The translations under genes and the position numbers were made by a program. 64,000 bases of DNA, taken from the NCBI GenBank assembly GCA_033085395.1, contig JANQBS010000119.1, forward strand, positions 1 through 64,000. Reading direction: 5' to 3'. How positions within the stretch are numbered: the stretch's first letter is position 1; each line of letters opens with the position of its first letter. Positions 46,270 through 56,973 of the stretch are shown here, piece by piece. The stretch is from Xanthoparmelia taractica. Its lineage: Eukaryota > Ascomycota > Lecanoromycetes > Lecanorales > Parmeliaceae. The notes under the pieces were generated by a model. That model searched no databases, was not told where the DNA came from, and saw only the letters and a list, made by a program, of their open reading frames with translations.

Positions 46270-47967
46270 CTACGTGATGCCCGTCATGTTTCTAGTTGGG
46301 TGGGTCAGGGTCTGGTCACCCATTGCTTCTATATCTTTGATTTGACGAACAGCGTCACGGATCCACCACAGATCCCATCCCCGCTCGAAGGTGATTCTTT
46401 GTGACCGGCTCCCAGTTGAGACTGCAACTGATGGGACTTTCGCCCAGCCATCGAAGCACTCCCCGTCAGATCTCGGCTCTCCAGGCTCCTGGTTCCCAAT
46501 GGTCGATGCTGTCATTATCGATTTACTGATCGTTGTGTTCACTGAATCTTCTACGCCCATAGTGGCGTCTTCCACATACGCCCATTCGAATAACTGCCTA
46601 TTCGGATAGCTATCAATGGAGAATGACATTTCCTGATTCGGAAAAGACACTCTATTCCAGTAGATATCTCGCCAGGCCGTTTCTAATGCATTTTCTTGAA
46701 AGCATTCAGGTATATATCCCTGACCAATCTTGATCGTTTCAAGCGCTCGCCATGGCCCCCACCAGTCTATCAGGTCATATTTCAGCGCTTGTACCCATGG
46801 AAAGCAGCCGGTCAGATCAAGCCACCTCAGGCAGTACGTCGATTTACTCAAACGCCGCAGGATCGAAGCGGCTTCGGTCCAGTCGCCGTCGAAACTGCTG
46901 TAGAAACTGCTTGCGCCATAGTTGACATTCCCTTGGGGTGTCTCTCGATAAGCAGTAGCCGAGTTCGGTGAGATCGTGGGTGTCGGCCAGTAGGCTAAGG
47001 AGAGGTGCGTGATGGTCGTCAAGTCAGAAGCCAGGTCTAGCAGCCCCTTCCATGTCGCGGAATTGTTTGGATGGGAGAGAGACAGATGGGTCAAGGAATG
47101 GAATCTGGGCAAGCTTGACGGTGAGCTCAAAAGGTCAGGCATATCCCAACTTTCTGGTACTACGTCTGAGGTCTCTTCTCGGCTCGGTACCGTCTTCTTG
47201 ACTCCGAGAAGGTCCTTTAGCTCTTTCAGTTTTAGATGCTGACCTAGGAATGTAGATAAATCTAGATGCGTAAGATTATCCACGCCTGTAGCATCCTCTA
47301 GCTCTGTATCGTCCAGGAATAGCACGGCAAGTCCTGCCTTATCCGTGCCATTAGGGCTGTAGCGAGCAATGTAAGATAGCAAAGCCTCTTTGTACCGGAC
47401 TGGGATCGTAGCCAGGTAATATTGATCGTAATTCAAATGCCATTCCCAATTCGTGGCCAGCGCCTTCAGAGCCGTATCAATAAGACTGCCATGGTTTGGA
47501 AGAAATGATCCGGGAAGCTGTTCGATCTTTGCGCCTGTTCCTCCTGGCAGCATTCGTCTGTCCCTTGGCTTGTATCCTGCTCCTTGCTCTCTCCTTTTCA
47601 ACCAACTGACTGGCGGAGCTGGACCGGCTGGCCCTCTCGCCCGCCCTGTGACTCGTAGACCAGGGCGGGGCCGCGGTAATGGGGCATCTGGAAGCTGGAG
47701 AATGTTCCTCAAGGACGGCGGTAAAGACGGTCCTGCGTCCGGACCCAGCACTTGTGTAGGAAACCGACCAAGTTGTCCTCCTGGCAGTGACGGTGAGACT
47801 CCTTGGCTGATTCGTAGTTGCTGTATACGATCATTCACAGAATTGCCAGAAACGGGCTTATTTGACCCTAGTGAGCGTGCATCTTTGGGCTTGCCGGAGG
47901 ATGAGAGTGAAGGGTGAGCAGGGCTGCTTGGCTTAGTATCATACGTTGGCGCTCTCTTCTTTGTCAT
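46270..47967 (-). CDS. Conserved-looking leucine-rich protein of unknown function
   Basis: A 565-residue single-exon product. The N-terminal 150 residues are Pro/Ser/Arg-rich and disordered, with RPRPGLRVTGRARG. The middle has irregular leucine-rich repeats (LTHLDLSTFLGQ, HSLTHLSLSHPN, TTITHLSLAYWP and LRWLDLTGCFP), pointing to an LRR/RNI-like solenoid. The C-terminus is Trp-rich (GWDLWWIRDAVRQI). ATG 47967 was chosen because the longer frame starts with TTG at 48033. It is divergent from DBP9 with 172 bases between ATGs. Its function is not known to me. Confidence 0.72.
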   Translation of the reverse strand: MTKKRAPTYDTKPSSPAHPSLSSSGKPKDARSLGSNKPVSGNSVNDRIQQLRISQGVSPSLPGGQLGRFPTQVLGPDAGPSLPPSLRNILQLPDAPLPRPRPGLRVTGRARGPAGPAPPVSWLKRREQGAGYKPRDRRMLPGGTGAKIEQLPGSFLPNHGSLIDTALKALATNWEWHLNYDQYYLATIPVRYKEALLSYIARYSPNGTDKAGLAVLFLDDTELEDATGVDNLTHLDLSTFLGQHLKLKELKDLLGVKKTVPSREETSDVVPESWDMPDLLSSPSSLPRFHSLTHLSLSHPNNSATWKGLLDLASDLTTITHLSLAYWPTPTISPNSATAYRETPQGNVNYGASSFYSSFDGDWTEAASILRRLSKSTYCLRWLDLTGCFPWVQALKYDLIDWWGPWRALETIKIGQGYIPECFQENALETAWRDIYWNRVSFPNQEMSFSIDSYPNRQLFEWAYVEDATMGVEDSVNTTISKSIMTASTIGNQEPGEPRSDGECFDGWAKVPSVAVSTGSRSQRITFERGWDLWWIRDAVRQIKDIEAMGDQTLTHPTRNMTGIT

Positions 47968-48139
47968 GGGCACTTTCGAGAAGTGTGAGATGGCGGAAGA
48001 GAAGCACAACGGGGGTTGAGGCGGAGAAGCCAATGGATTTCAGCCCTACGGCAAACACAAACTCGAGAACTTATTAAGCTCGAAATCCATAACAAACCGT
48101 ACATAGTCTAGGTGTCCAGCATTACGACCTACTGCAATC
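47968..48139. promoter_or_regulatory. Short divergent promoter between LRR-like gene and DBP9
   Basis: Only 172 bases separate the two ATGs, so both genes must be driven from one compact bidirectional region. Confidence 0.55.
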
Positions 48140-50224
48140 ATGAAGCGGAAGCTAGATGAGCATGATATACCTACGGCTATTGATCCAAAAGATGCTCCCA
48201 AGAAGCCCTCTGAGTTTAACACCCTTGGCCTCGATTCTCGGCTCCTCCAAGCTGTTGCACAACAAAATTTCTCTGCTCCAACGCTGGTCCAGTCCAGGGC
48301 CATACCACTTGCTCTTGAGGGGAAAGACATCCTAGGTATGATGATGAAGCTCCTGGGAGGAAGGCACATCTACTGATTCGCTCCATCTAGCTCGGTCAAA
48401 GACTGGCTCTGGCAAGACTGCTGCATACATCCTCCCAATTCTCCAATCAATACTGCAAAAGAAACCAGTCTGTGATCTTTCAATGTTCAAGTCTTCCCAC
48501 TGCTAATCATTTGACTAGACCAGCACCACCCATAAAGCTACATCTGCCCTCATCCTTGTGCCTACCCATGAGCTTGCCAAGCAGGTCTCTGACGCAATCT
48601 CAAATCTCTCAGCTTTTTGCTCCAAGGACATTCGAGCCGTCAATCTTAATCCTCTAAATGTCGCCAAAAAGAAGATACCTGAAAGTGTGCAGCGGTCACT
48701 TCTCGCCGAAAATCCGAACATCGTCGTTGCTACGCCTGCACGTGCATCTCTATATCTACAAAGCTCAGCGTTTTCAGTTGAAGGACTTGCACACTTGGTG
48801 ATAGACGAGGCGGATCTGATCCTTTCGTATGGCCATGATGATGATCTACATGTGATTGCTGAGGCGGTGCCACGAGGAGTTCAAACGATCCTAATGAGTG
48901 CAACCCTGAGTACCGAAGTCGACACCCTCAAAGGTCTCTTCTGCCGAGATCCAGCAGTTTTGGACTTTCAAGAGACAGCGGATGATGACGGTGGCGTCAG
49001 TCAATATACGGTCAAGTACGTTCATCAAGCTCCATCGTTGCCAAGTTTTTATCTGTGCTAAAATCTATAACCTACAGATGCGCTGAGGACGAGAAGTTCC
49101 TTTTGGTATACGTGATCTTCAAGTTAAGGTTGATCAAAGGAAAGTGTATTATCTTTGTCGCGGATATTGACAGATGTTACCGCTTGAAGCTTTATTTCGA
49201 GCAATTCGGGATCAAGAGCTGTGTTCTCAACTCAGAACTACCCGTCAACTCACGTGTTCATGTTGTCCAAGAGTTCAATAAGAATATCTATGATATTATC
49301 ATAGCTTCTGATGAACATGAAGTTTTGGACGTCCGACAGGAGCGTCGGTTTAAAAACCCGACGAATGGTGACGGATTATCAACTGTGTCTCATATTGATA
49401 GAGAGTTCGTTGATGGCGAAGATCGCCCATCAGACATCTTCAAAAATGGTGCTCTTAATGATGACGCAGCATTCGATCATGCAGAGCCTACCGAACCGCC
49501 GAAAAAGCAACGGAAGAAGGGCAAGAATAGTAAAGAGTATGGCATATCGCGCGGTATCGACTTCCAAAATGTAGCTTGCGTCCTAAATTTCGACTTGCCC
49601 ACGTCGTCAAAATCATACACTCATCGTATCGGAAGAACCGCGCGGGCTGGAAGAACCGGGATGGCGCTATCGTTCGTTGTGCCTGCAGAGCAGCATCGCA
49701 AGCACAAACCAACTACCATTTTCAGTGCACAGCATGATGAAGAAGTCCTGGACAAAATTATGAAATTCCAACAGAAAATGGGTAAGGAGGTGACGGATTA
49801 TCACTTTGATATGAAACAGGTAGAATCTTTTCGCTACCGAATGAACGATGCATTACGAGCAGTCACTCGAATGGCCATCCGAGAGGCAAGGACCCGAGAG
49901 CTTAGGCAGGAGCTTTTGAAAAGTGAGAAATTGAAAAGGCATTTCGAGGAGAACCCGGAAGACTTGCGTCATTTGAGGCACGATGGTGAACTTAGAGCAG
50001 CAAAAATCCAGCCCCACCTTAGGCATGTCCCAGAGTATCTCATGCCCAGTAATGGCAAGAAAGGCATAGCAGGAGAGGACATCGGTTTCGTTGGATTAAG
50101 GAAGACCACGGACAACAGGATCAGAAAAGCGAGAATGCAGAATCGTATGAAGGGGAAAGGCAGCAGACCTGCCGGACGGAAGTCAGATCCTTTGAAAACT
50201 TTTAACGCGAGAGGGAGACGTTAG
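48140..50224 (+). CDS. DBP9: ATP-dependent RNA helicase DBP9
   Basis: DEAD-box helicase of the nucleolus required for 60S ribosomal subunit assembly. Exons 48140-48335, 48391-48467, 48519-49015 and 49078-50224 join to 638 residues. Motifs across the splice sites are the Q motif (FNTLGLDSRLLQAV), A-RSKTGSGKT (motif I, first two exons), PTHELAKQV (Ia), DEAD (VIDEADLIL), SATLS (III), IIFVADIDRCYRLK (IV) and HRIGRTARAGRTG (VI). The long acidic/basic insert between motifs IV and VI and the QYTVKCAEDEKFLL junction are characteristic of Dbp9. The second donor, GTCTGT at 48468, is weak. Confidence 0.92.
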
Positions 50225-52505
50225 CACCAAGTCTTCAATACCTTACAGTGTCTTCATTTCACTAGGGACTCTTCGTATTCTTTCAAGTGATGAAGCGACA
50301 AAGTTCCCTAGGCGACGAGTGGTGGTGACAGCTATTGCAATGGTCTAGACTGACGAATAATCTATTCTCGCGGTATTTGCACCACGAAGTATGGGGTGAA
50401 ATCATTCAGTTGCTTTCTTGCCCGATACCATTGGTACTCATCCAGATACAGAATATCGCCATGCAATTGCTTCAGGACGGACGCATCACATTGGTTACGA
50501 CACGCATCAGCTGCATCGCTTGGCGCTTCTGGGAGCAAAGCGCTGCACTCCCCAGCGTTGATAGAACTTGACCCACTTTATCCCACGAAAGGGAATGTTG
50601 TGCCTCTCAAGCTGCCAACACAATTTACAGGAGGGCCAAACCGCACACCGTGCTCTTACAAAACCGAATTGCATATCCCTCAAAGCATAAAATATGCACT
50701 ACCAATTTACTGATGCGTTATGCACACTGGAACTCGACGTGCATGTCGCTGAATCTTGCAATGTATAAAGTCTCTAGAACTCTCATCGACCGATCTGTTT
50801 CCCACCATTTTGCATAGCCCCGGAAAATGTACCAAAGGACGCGACGATATCGACCAGCAAAAGCTATCACATGCCAGTGGTTTCATACTGCTGTGATATC
50901 CAAGATTTGCACGGAACAACGCCGTCTGTGTGGAAGGAATTGCCCTGGCTGGTGCTGGCTTCGGAAATGCTGTGCCCGAACGTGAGCTCACAGCATTGAT
51001 TCTTCAGCATGATCCATGGCAGGAAAAAGCCTACGTCAGCTGCGCACGTCGAATCAACCCTTTCCTTGAAGTTTTACATCCACTATACGAGCTTATGTGA
51101 GACAAGAATACTCTCGATGTTCCGTCCGAAGGTTGTGCTTCGGTCGTTGTTCCTTCAACCCTGCAATCCTACGATCTATGTACAGGGAACAGCATTGAGC
51201 ATCGCTTCCACGGAAGCTCCAGGATGTCTCTTCAAGGAACGCTTCCAGATCCTAGACAACACGAGTGGAGCAAGGATCTGGACGAGGAACCCCCATACTA
51301 TCTCAGTCCACGTGAGAGGAAAGTTTTCCCTTCTACATTGGGCTGTTCCGAGATCCGAACATTTGACGGCCAATGTAATTCCTGCGATCCAACTGCCTGA
51401 AACAGTATGCAGAGGCGATGCAGCTGAGCTTACCTGAGATTAGCTTTAGGAGCCGCAAAGGCAGTACAACGTTTACGAGCTGATGGAATGCAAGGGTGCT
51501 CCTTGGGCTTTACCAACTAGCGGTCACTCATGGAGAAGTGACTATCAAGGTGTGTGCCGACTTGATGTCATACAGTCACACTCCGCCAAATGGATTGGGG
51601 AGGCTTTGACGGATCATCGGCAGAGTGAGCCACCTCAGTAGGCCAAGAATCCGCCTTCACCGACCATCGTCATTTCTATCCACTTTATTCAGCATGATAG
51701 GTACAAAATACCTCAGGAGGCAACGGGCTCATGTGCCACCATTTCCACGTAAGCGATAGCCGCACCAGACAAGAAGCAGAGCCGCGTTTCACTTGGAATA
51801 TTTGCCTCAGTATTCCCTCGATTCCTACTTAAAGATCGCGCAATTTCAAGACATATCCCACGATCGGTGTGGTCACAGGGGTAGTACTGCCCTACGCTGC
51901 AAGGTGAGTGGGCGGCATCCCCAGAACCCCCACGATGCGGACACATTCCCTTCGCACTCCCACCGCCCTTATGGATCTCAATACACCGTCCTTTGCACTT
52001 GCCTCGTCGACTGACTTGCCTTGCCTTGCCTTGCCTTTTGGTCGCTTCATGCATCTTGTTTCAATAGGCTAGGCGCCGCTTCCGATCGTCGTTTCCTGCG
52101 TGACCTTGACCGTCAATAGATGCTCGCAATGGGTTAGCGGCGCTTGATTTTACACTGATGGTTTCAACCGCCTTGATTTCAGCCGCGATGATCTCGATCG
52201 CCATAATCACCGTCATCGTTAGTTCTGAGGTTGCTTGTGTCCTTGCGAGTACAAATACTCAGCTTCTTCCCCACATAGATCCCCAGAAAATCTCCACAGC
52301 AAATCTATACAGCATTGAAGATCCTTCAGAACTCTATTCCAAAGTACCTCAATCATAAACATTACCATTCTACATCTGCCATATTCTCAAATACATTCTT
52401 CCGTCTCCATCATCAAGGCTCTTGCTCTCGACATAATATCACATATCCAGCACTACCAACCAATATCAACCACAATCAAACCAGCTTTTCCAATCAACCA
52501 ACACC
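50225..52505. other. Long spacer with broken coding-like frames
   Basis: About 2.3 kb. Between about 50830 and 51640 several short plus-strand frames look coding by composition but are interrupted by stops and shifts, so a decayed gene is possible. The rest, including the last 350 bases with an AAACCAGC- and CAA-rich leader, appears to be the promoter of the secreted protein gene. Confidence 0.45.
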
Positions 52506-52940
52506 ATGAAGCTCTCCGCAGCAGCTGTTACCGTAGCGGCCATTTCTCTCCTCTCTACCACGCACGCTGCCCCCCTGGCTTTCAAGGATGGCGAAATCAC
52601 CGGTCGTCTCCACCACCGCCGTGGCTCTGACATTTCGGAGATCTCCGAAAGCTCAAGCGTTTCCCGCGCCGACGAGGCCCTTGAGGAGTTAAATATCGGC
52701 TTTGAGCCCGGATCCCATCTCATTCTCCCTCGAATCCTCAACTTCATCAAGCGTCAAGTTTCTGGTGCAACGATTGCATCGAGCGCGCCAGACTACGCGT
52801 GGCCAAACCAGGCCGCCGGCGACTCGACTGGGAAAACGGATCAGGATCTACATACCAGCATCATGTCGCCCAATCTCGAAGAGTACGGATTCGCCTCCGA
52901 GTTGGGCTCTGCCTCCGCATTGGCTCCCGTCAGAGAATAA
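52506..52940 (+). CDS. Small secreted protein without cysteines, possible peptide precursor
   Basis: 144 residues from ATG 52506, which follows a CAA/ACC-rich leader typical of expressed fungal genes. MKLSAAAVTVAAISLLSTTH is a signal peptide with likely cleavage at THA-AP (residue 21 or 22). The mature part is acidic and Ser-rich, has no cysteine, and contains dibasic sites RR (38-39) and KR (82-83) that Kex2-type proteases could cut. No family recognised. The 3' region to 53090 has further short coding-like frames with DDDGDGDC but no clear splice signal linking them. Confidence 0.6.
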   Translation: MKLSAAAVTVAAISLLSTTHAAPLAFKDGEITGRLHHRRGSDISEISESSSVSRADEALEELNIGFEPGSHLILPRILNFIKRQVSGATIASSAPDYAWPNQAAGDSTGKTDQDLHTSIMSPNLEEYGFASELGSASALAPVRE

Positions 52941-53754
52941 GGAGTACGAGCACATCCGGGTCGTCATGGACTCGGTCGTGGTTCTTGTACGATAACTTTT
53001 GAGCAACTTCTACAACAATGATGACGACGGCGATGGCGACTGCCCGCACCAAGGCGCAGGCAGGACCCGCTGCTACTACACGCACCGCTTAGGATAGAGA
53101 TGGAATCGATGGAATTGGGGAATTTGATGGTATGCTTGGGTTGTTTTGGGATGAAGAGAATTGCATGCATGGATACTCGCTGTTTGCAATTTTGAAGAAT
53201 GCTTCGGCGTTTTTTTTGACAATACTTGATACTGCTTGGATGATGGAAGATGAACTACTTAGGGGGTTGAGGCGAGGAGCTTGGTGAGAGATGAGAGAAA
53301 CTGATATCGCTGCTATGTTACACACAGTTGAAGATTCCATTCGTTCGTTGATAGAATTTAGAGTCAGAGTACTTTAGATTACCTGGCATAGACTTTCGGA
53401 ACTAGCAAAATCAACTATAACTCTACTATGTATCTTTATCCTCACTCATGCTTTTTCAGTCTACTCTCTCCGTCTCACATTATCGCGTTTCACCCCAACC
53501 AAACAGATGAAACGGAATCTATGCATACTTCTAGCCGACCCGCCCATCTATCGACCAATCAATCATCCAAGACAACCGTCCCCGTCTGCTATACATCATT
53601 GGCGTGTAGGAAAAAACGTATCATATTATGTACTTAGGTTCTACATACTTCTAGATGAAAACAATTTCTTCGCAACCTTATTGCAGGTTTACAGTAGTTC
53701 CTTTTACAGATGTACGTACTGTACAATCGGACGACCACGCCAAAGAATAAAACC

Positions 53755-53950
53755 TCTTCCCTACCACTACCCCTACTCTTCCCTACACCTTCCCTACCAT
53801 CCGTTATCCTCTCCTACTATCACTACCCTATCACTACCCCTACCTTATTCTATCAACTACCCTACTATGTACTACCCCTACCCTTACCCTTCCCTACACC
53901 CTACCTTACCCTACACCTTCCCTACACCCTACCCTTACCCTTCCCTTCTT
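53755..53950 (+). repeat. Degenerate CCCTAC minisatellite resembling telomeric units
   Basis: Many imperfect copies of CCCTACC, CCCTTACCC and TTCCCTACAC in a row. The motif resembles the fungal telomere complement CCCTAA but is not identical, and the flanks are ordinary intergenic DNA. Confidence 0.8.
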
Positions 53951-54099
53951 TGAAACATACTTCTACATGGAATCCCGCCCCGTCGTCATACTATCTGACA
54001 CATAAGACATGAGACAGGGTAATTGTATTTGGTTTTTGGTTTTTTATTTCAAGACCAAGACCAAGACTAGTTAAGTTGTCTGGTCTAGCGTCTAGGGTC

Positions 54100-54226
54100 T
54101 AGTATCGGAGAGGAGAGAATGAGTGAGAGAAGAGGAGAGGAGAGGAGAGAATGAGTGAGAGGAGAGGAGAGTGAGAGGAGAGAAGAGTGAGAGGAGAGGA
54201 GAGGACGGGAGAGGAGAGGAGAGTAA
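54100..54226 (+). repeat. GAGAGGAGA purine repeat
   Basis: Imperfect tandem units of GAGAGGAGA and GAGTGAGAG covering about 125 bases. Confidence 0.85.
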
Positions 54227-54361
54227 ATTGTATGTTTGCTTTGGATTGCTGGTACTCGTACTATATTAAGGTAAGGGACTGTAATGTTGCGGGGCATGGC
54301 GTGCGTTGGTGGGTCGCTTGGTACGCCTAACATGGTGAACGGTACCGGTACCGGCGGATGA

Positions 54362-54470
54362 TTTATTGATTGATTGATTGATTAGTAGATAAGATGAGGG
54401 AAGGGGAAGGGGAAGGGGAGGGGAGGGGAAGGAAGGGGAAGGGGAGGGGATGAAAGGGAGGGGAAGTGAT
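54362..54470 (+). repeat. TTGA tetranucleotide run and GGGGAAGGGGA tract
   Basis: A short ATTG run (54362-54383) is followed by GGGAAGGGGA-type units to about 54470. The G-runs are suitable for G-quadruplex formation. Confidence 0.8.
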
Positions 54471-54544
54471 TGAGGTAATGAGGGGGGGTTTGGGTGGGAT
54501 GTGTATATATATGTTCAATTGAAGGGTTGGGTATACAGGGTTTT

Positions 54545-54563
54545 GGGGGGGGGGGGGGGGGGG
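54545..54563 (+). repeat. G homopolymer
   Basis: Nineteen consecutive G, the plus-strand counterpart of the C run at the left edge of the window. Confidence 0.9.
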
Positions 54564-54891
54564 ATATTTGTATGTGAGCGTGCAGCTAGCTTGGAGATTT
54601 GATTGGATTTTATCTGTATGCTATGTACCTTTAGTAGGTTGGAGTCTAGATAAGTGATCGCTAGCCTCCCCGTGCAGTAGCAGCAGGAACAAATGCTGAT
54701 GCAGACGCTGTAAGCAAAAGAGATAAAGAAAGACAGATGAGGGCGTGAGCCGTAACGCATGAAACATGCGAATCTAGTGAGGCGCTAAATCCAAATGTGC
54801 AAGCAAAGCATGCCGCGCCTTATGTATTCCGTCTCGTCGTGAATATACAGCCATCGTAGCAAGGGTCTGTTGTGCAGTCATAGTGATCCTC

Positions 54892-56973
54892 TCACCAAGT
54901 CTCCTGCATGTATATTAGCGACTCGTGCCTCCTCCAATGAGCGCCAAGTCCACTTACAGCAATGTACTGGCCACCATCCTTCTTCTTCTTCCAAAACTCT
55001 TCTGCTTCCTCCCGTCTCAGGTTCCCCTTGTCCATGGCCACATCGACCAGCGCCCTCTCCACCCCTTCCCCCATACCCTTTGAGCTTCCGCAAACGAATA
55101 CCCGTCCATCCAAGGCATTGATGACGAACCACACCAGATCCGCCTGATGCCTTACCTCTTCCTGCACATAGCGTCCCTCACCGCGTCGGCTTTGTACAAC
55201 CTTCTTGACCTTCGCTTCTTCAACGCCCCACTCGCCGCTGTAGAGCTCATCTAGCAGGCTGTCCCGCACGCCCTGCAAGACCCAGACTTTGTTCGCACAA
55301 TTGGCGGATCTGAGACGTCGCTGCACGAAGCCTCGAAATGGTGCTACACCAACGCCTGCACCGATGAGAAGCATCGGGCCGTCGGTTACGAATTCGCGCG
55401 CCAAAGGGTTGGACATGAGACCGCGGAACATGGGCACTCGGAGATCCAGGTCTGTAGCTTCGACGCCCTCTTTTTCGGCTTCTTGGATCTTCTTCGCTAT
55501 GCGCTCAAGGAAGCCGGAGCCGACACCAGTGCGGGGTCCGCCACGCCAATTAAGCGTTTCGTGTATTGTGACGGCAATCTCGATCAGGCGGCGACAGTTG
55601 GTGCCCTCACGTGTACAGGAAGTCTGTGGGTCCTGGCTGAGCGAGTAGAAGCGGGGCATAAGGGTGTTGAGAACGGAAAGGAGGTGAGGTATCGGCGGGT
55701 GGGAGGACGGGAAGGCATTGAGTAGCTGAGCAATTGTGATGTGAGGACCTGTGCGGAGGTCACAGAAGGCTGCTTGGCCTTGTGCTGAGGATAGGTAGAG
55801 GAGGATCTTCTTCTCATTGGGGGCTGTCGCGTACTCAGCGAGCAGACGGAGGAGTGGCTTGGTCGGCGGGTAGCTCTGGACGTCAGAGCACCAAGTCAGG
55901 AGTTCCCGCCTCGTAGTGACTAGCTCTCTGGGCTTATCGTCGCCCCAGATAGTCGGCCATCGTCCTGTGCTGGTCTTCATTAGGATCTTTTGATCTCGGG
56001 CGTAGCGCGGGACATTGAGCAGGTCAAATATCTCATTCACAAGGACACCTGAGTTTGGCGCTTGGACACCCACGGCACCACCAACCACAAAGTCTACATT
56101 CCCACTTTCAGCGGGGTAATCCGTGACATCGAGATCGAAGTGATAGGTTCGCTTTTCCGCTCCGGGCTTGGTCAACTCTCTTGCGTGGTGAACCTTGGCC
56201 GAGTAAACCTCGTACGGGGGATGTGGAGTGACGAACTTCGGAGGATGTTTGTGTACAGTTGATTGAACTGTGGATGAGTCTGTGAGTAGTCTTTCAAACA
56301 ATACCGTCTCAGCGGGAAGGTCGACAACGCTGGTCAGTTCGCTATGGAGGCTGAGAGGGCCTATTCGAAGACCCAGACTCTGGAAAGCATCGTTGTCTGG
56401 AATGACCACTGGGGAACCGGATACGGTCGCTGGATCTTCCTCCAAAGTCTTCAAGAGACAGCAGCCGCCTCCGCAGCATACTTTCTCTATTTCTTTAGTC
56501 TCCGCTCCCTTTGCAGGTGCTAGTATCCGTCGCACATCTTCCGGACTTTGCGATATGAGTATGGTTGAAGCGCGTCTTCTTCGTGGCGTAGGAGGAGGCA
56601 CAACAGAGGTCTGGTCTTCCTTTTGCTGATCGTTTGCTTCGCCAAGCTGAGGATCTGTTGCCGGTGTCCCAGGTGAGTCAGACTCGGAGCCAGATGTGTA
56701 TTCGAGAGAGTTGGAGGATAATGAGTCAGGCGAAGGTTCAATGGTAGAGAGTCTTGAATGTCGAGGTATAGAGATTGGTTCTTGAGGTATAGGGTCGTGC
56801 GGATGACATGTGGGAGATTTGGAAAGACAGGTATGCTGGCTGCTTTGTGGGTGTGGCATTATGGAGGAGTAAGCGGCGAGACGCGGTAAATGGCGGAGGA
56901 CTGGATAGAACATGAAGGTCAGGAATGGCTCTGGAATCACTCGAGATCGCAGCATTATAAGAAAAAGAGTCAT
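54892..56973 (-). CDS. FAD/NADPH reductase module protein (P450 reductase-like, no flavodoxin domain)
   Basis: Minus-strand exons 56973-54958 and 54903-54892; the 54-base intron (GTAAGT to TGCAG) is in frame and open, but splicing yields the family's aromatic end YIAETW. About 675 residues. The FAD site RFYSLS, the NADPH-binding GAGVGVAPFRGF and CGSSKGMGEGV place the C-terminal 450 residues with ferredoxin-NADP reductase modules of CPR, sulfite and methionine synthase reductases. No FMN/flavodoxin domain precedes it; instead there is a disordered N-terminus and a CCGGGCC cluster near residue 170. A hydrophobic N-terminal stretch (RSRVIPEPFLTFMFYPVL) depends on using the first ATG. ATG 56859 (MPHPQSSQHTC) is an equally good start. 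Electron acceptor unknown. Confidence 0.78.
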   Translation of the reverse strand: MTLFLIMLRSRVIPEPFLTFMFYPVLRHLPRLAAYSSIMPHPQSSQHTCLSKSPTCHPHDPIPQEPISIPRHSRLSTIEPSPDSLSSNSLEYTSGSESDSPGTPATDPQLGEANDQQKEDQTSVVPPPTPRRRRASTILISQSPEDVRRILAPAKGAETKEIEKVCCGGGCCLLKTLEEDPATVSGSPVVIPDNDAFQSLGLRIGPLSLHSELTSVVDLPAETVLFERLLTDSSTVQSTVHKHPPKFVTPHPPYEVYSAKVHHARELTKPGAEKRTYHFDLDVTDYPAESGNVDFVVGGAVGVQAPNSGVLVNEIFDLLNVPRYARDQKILMKTSTGRWPTIWGDDKPRELVTTRRELLTWCSDVQSYPPTKPLLRLLAEYATAPNEKKILLYLSSAQGQAAFCDLRTGPHITIAQLLNAFPSSHPPIPHLLSVLNTLMPRFYSLSQDPQTSCTREGTNCRRLIEIAVTIHETLNWRGGPRTGVGSGFLERIAKKIQEAEKEGVEATDLDLRVPMFRGLMSNPLAREFVTDGPMLLIGAGVGVAPFRGFVQRRLRSANCANKVWVLQGVRDSLLDELYSGEWGVEEAKVKKVVQSRRGEGRYVQEEVRHQADLVWFVINALDGRVFVCGSSKGMGEGVERALVDVAMDKGNLRREEAEEFWKKKKDGGQYIAVSGLGAHWRRHESLIYMQETW

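Larger units (their letters stand above)
52941..54891. other. Low-complexity intergenic region
   Basis: About 2 kb without genes. From 53750 it changes into a series of simple repeats on one strand, then purine tracts, and a homopolymer. The open frames across it are repeat artefacts. Confidence 0.6.

Noticed and set aside
53428..54012. Long open frames through the CCCTAC array
   Set aside because: Consequence of a repeat without stop codons; composition is not protein-like.
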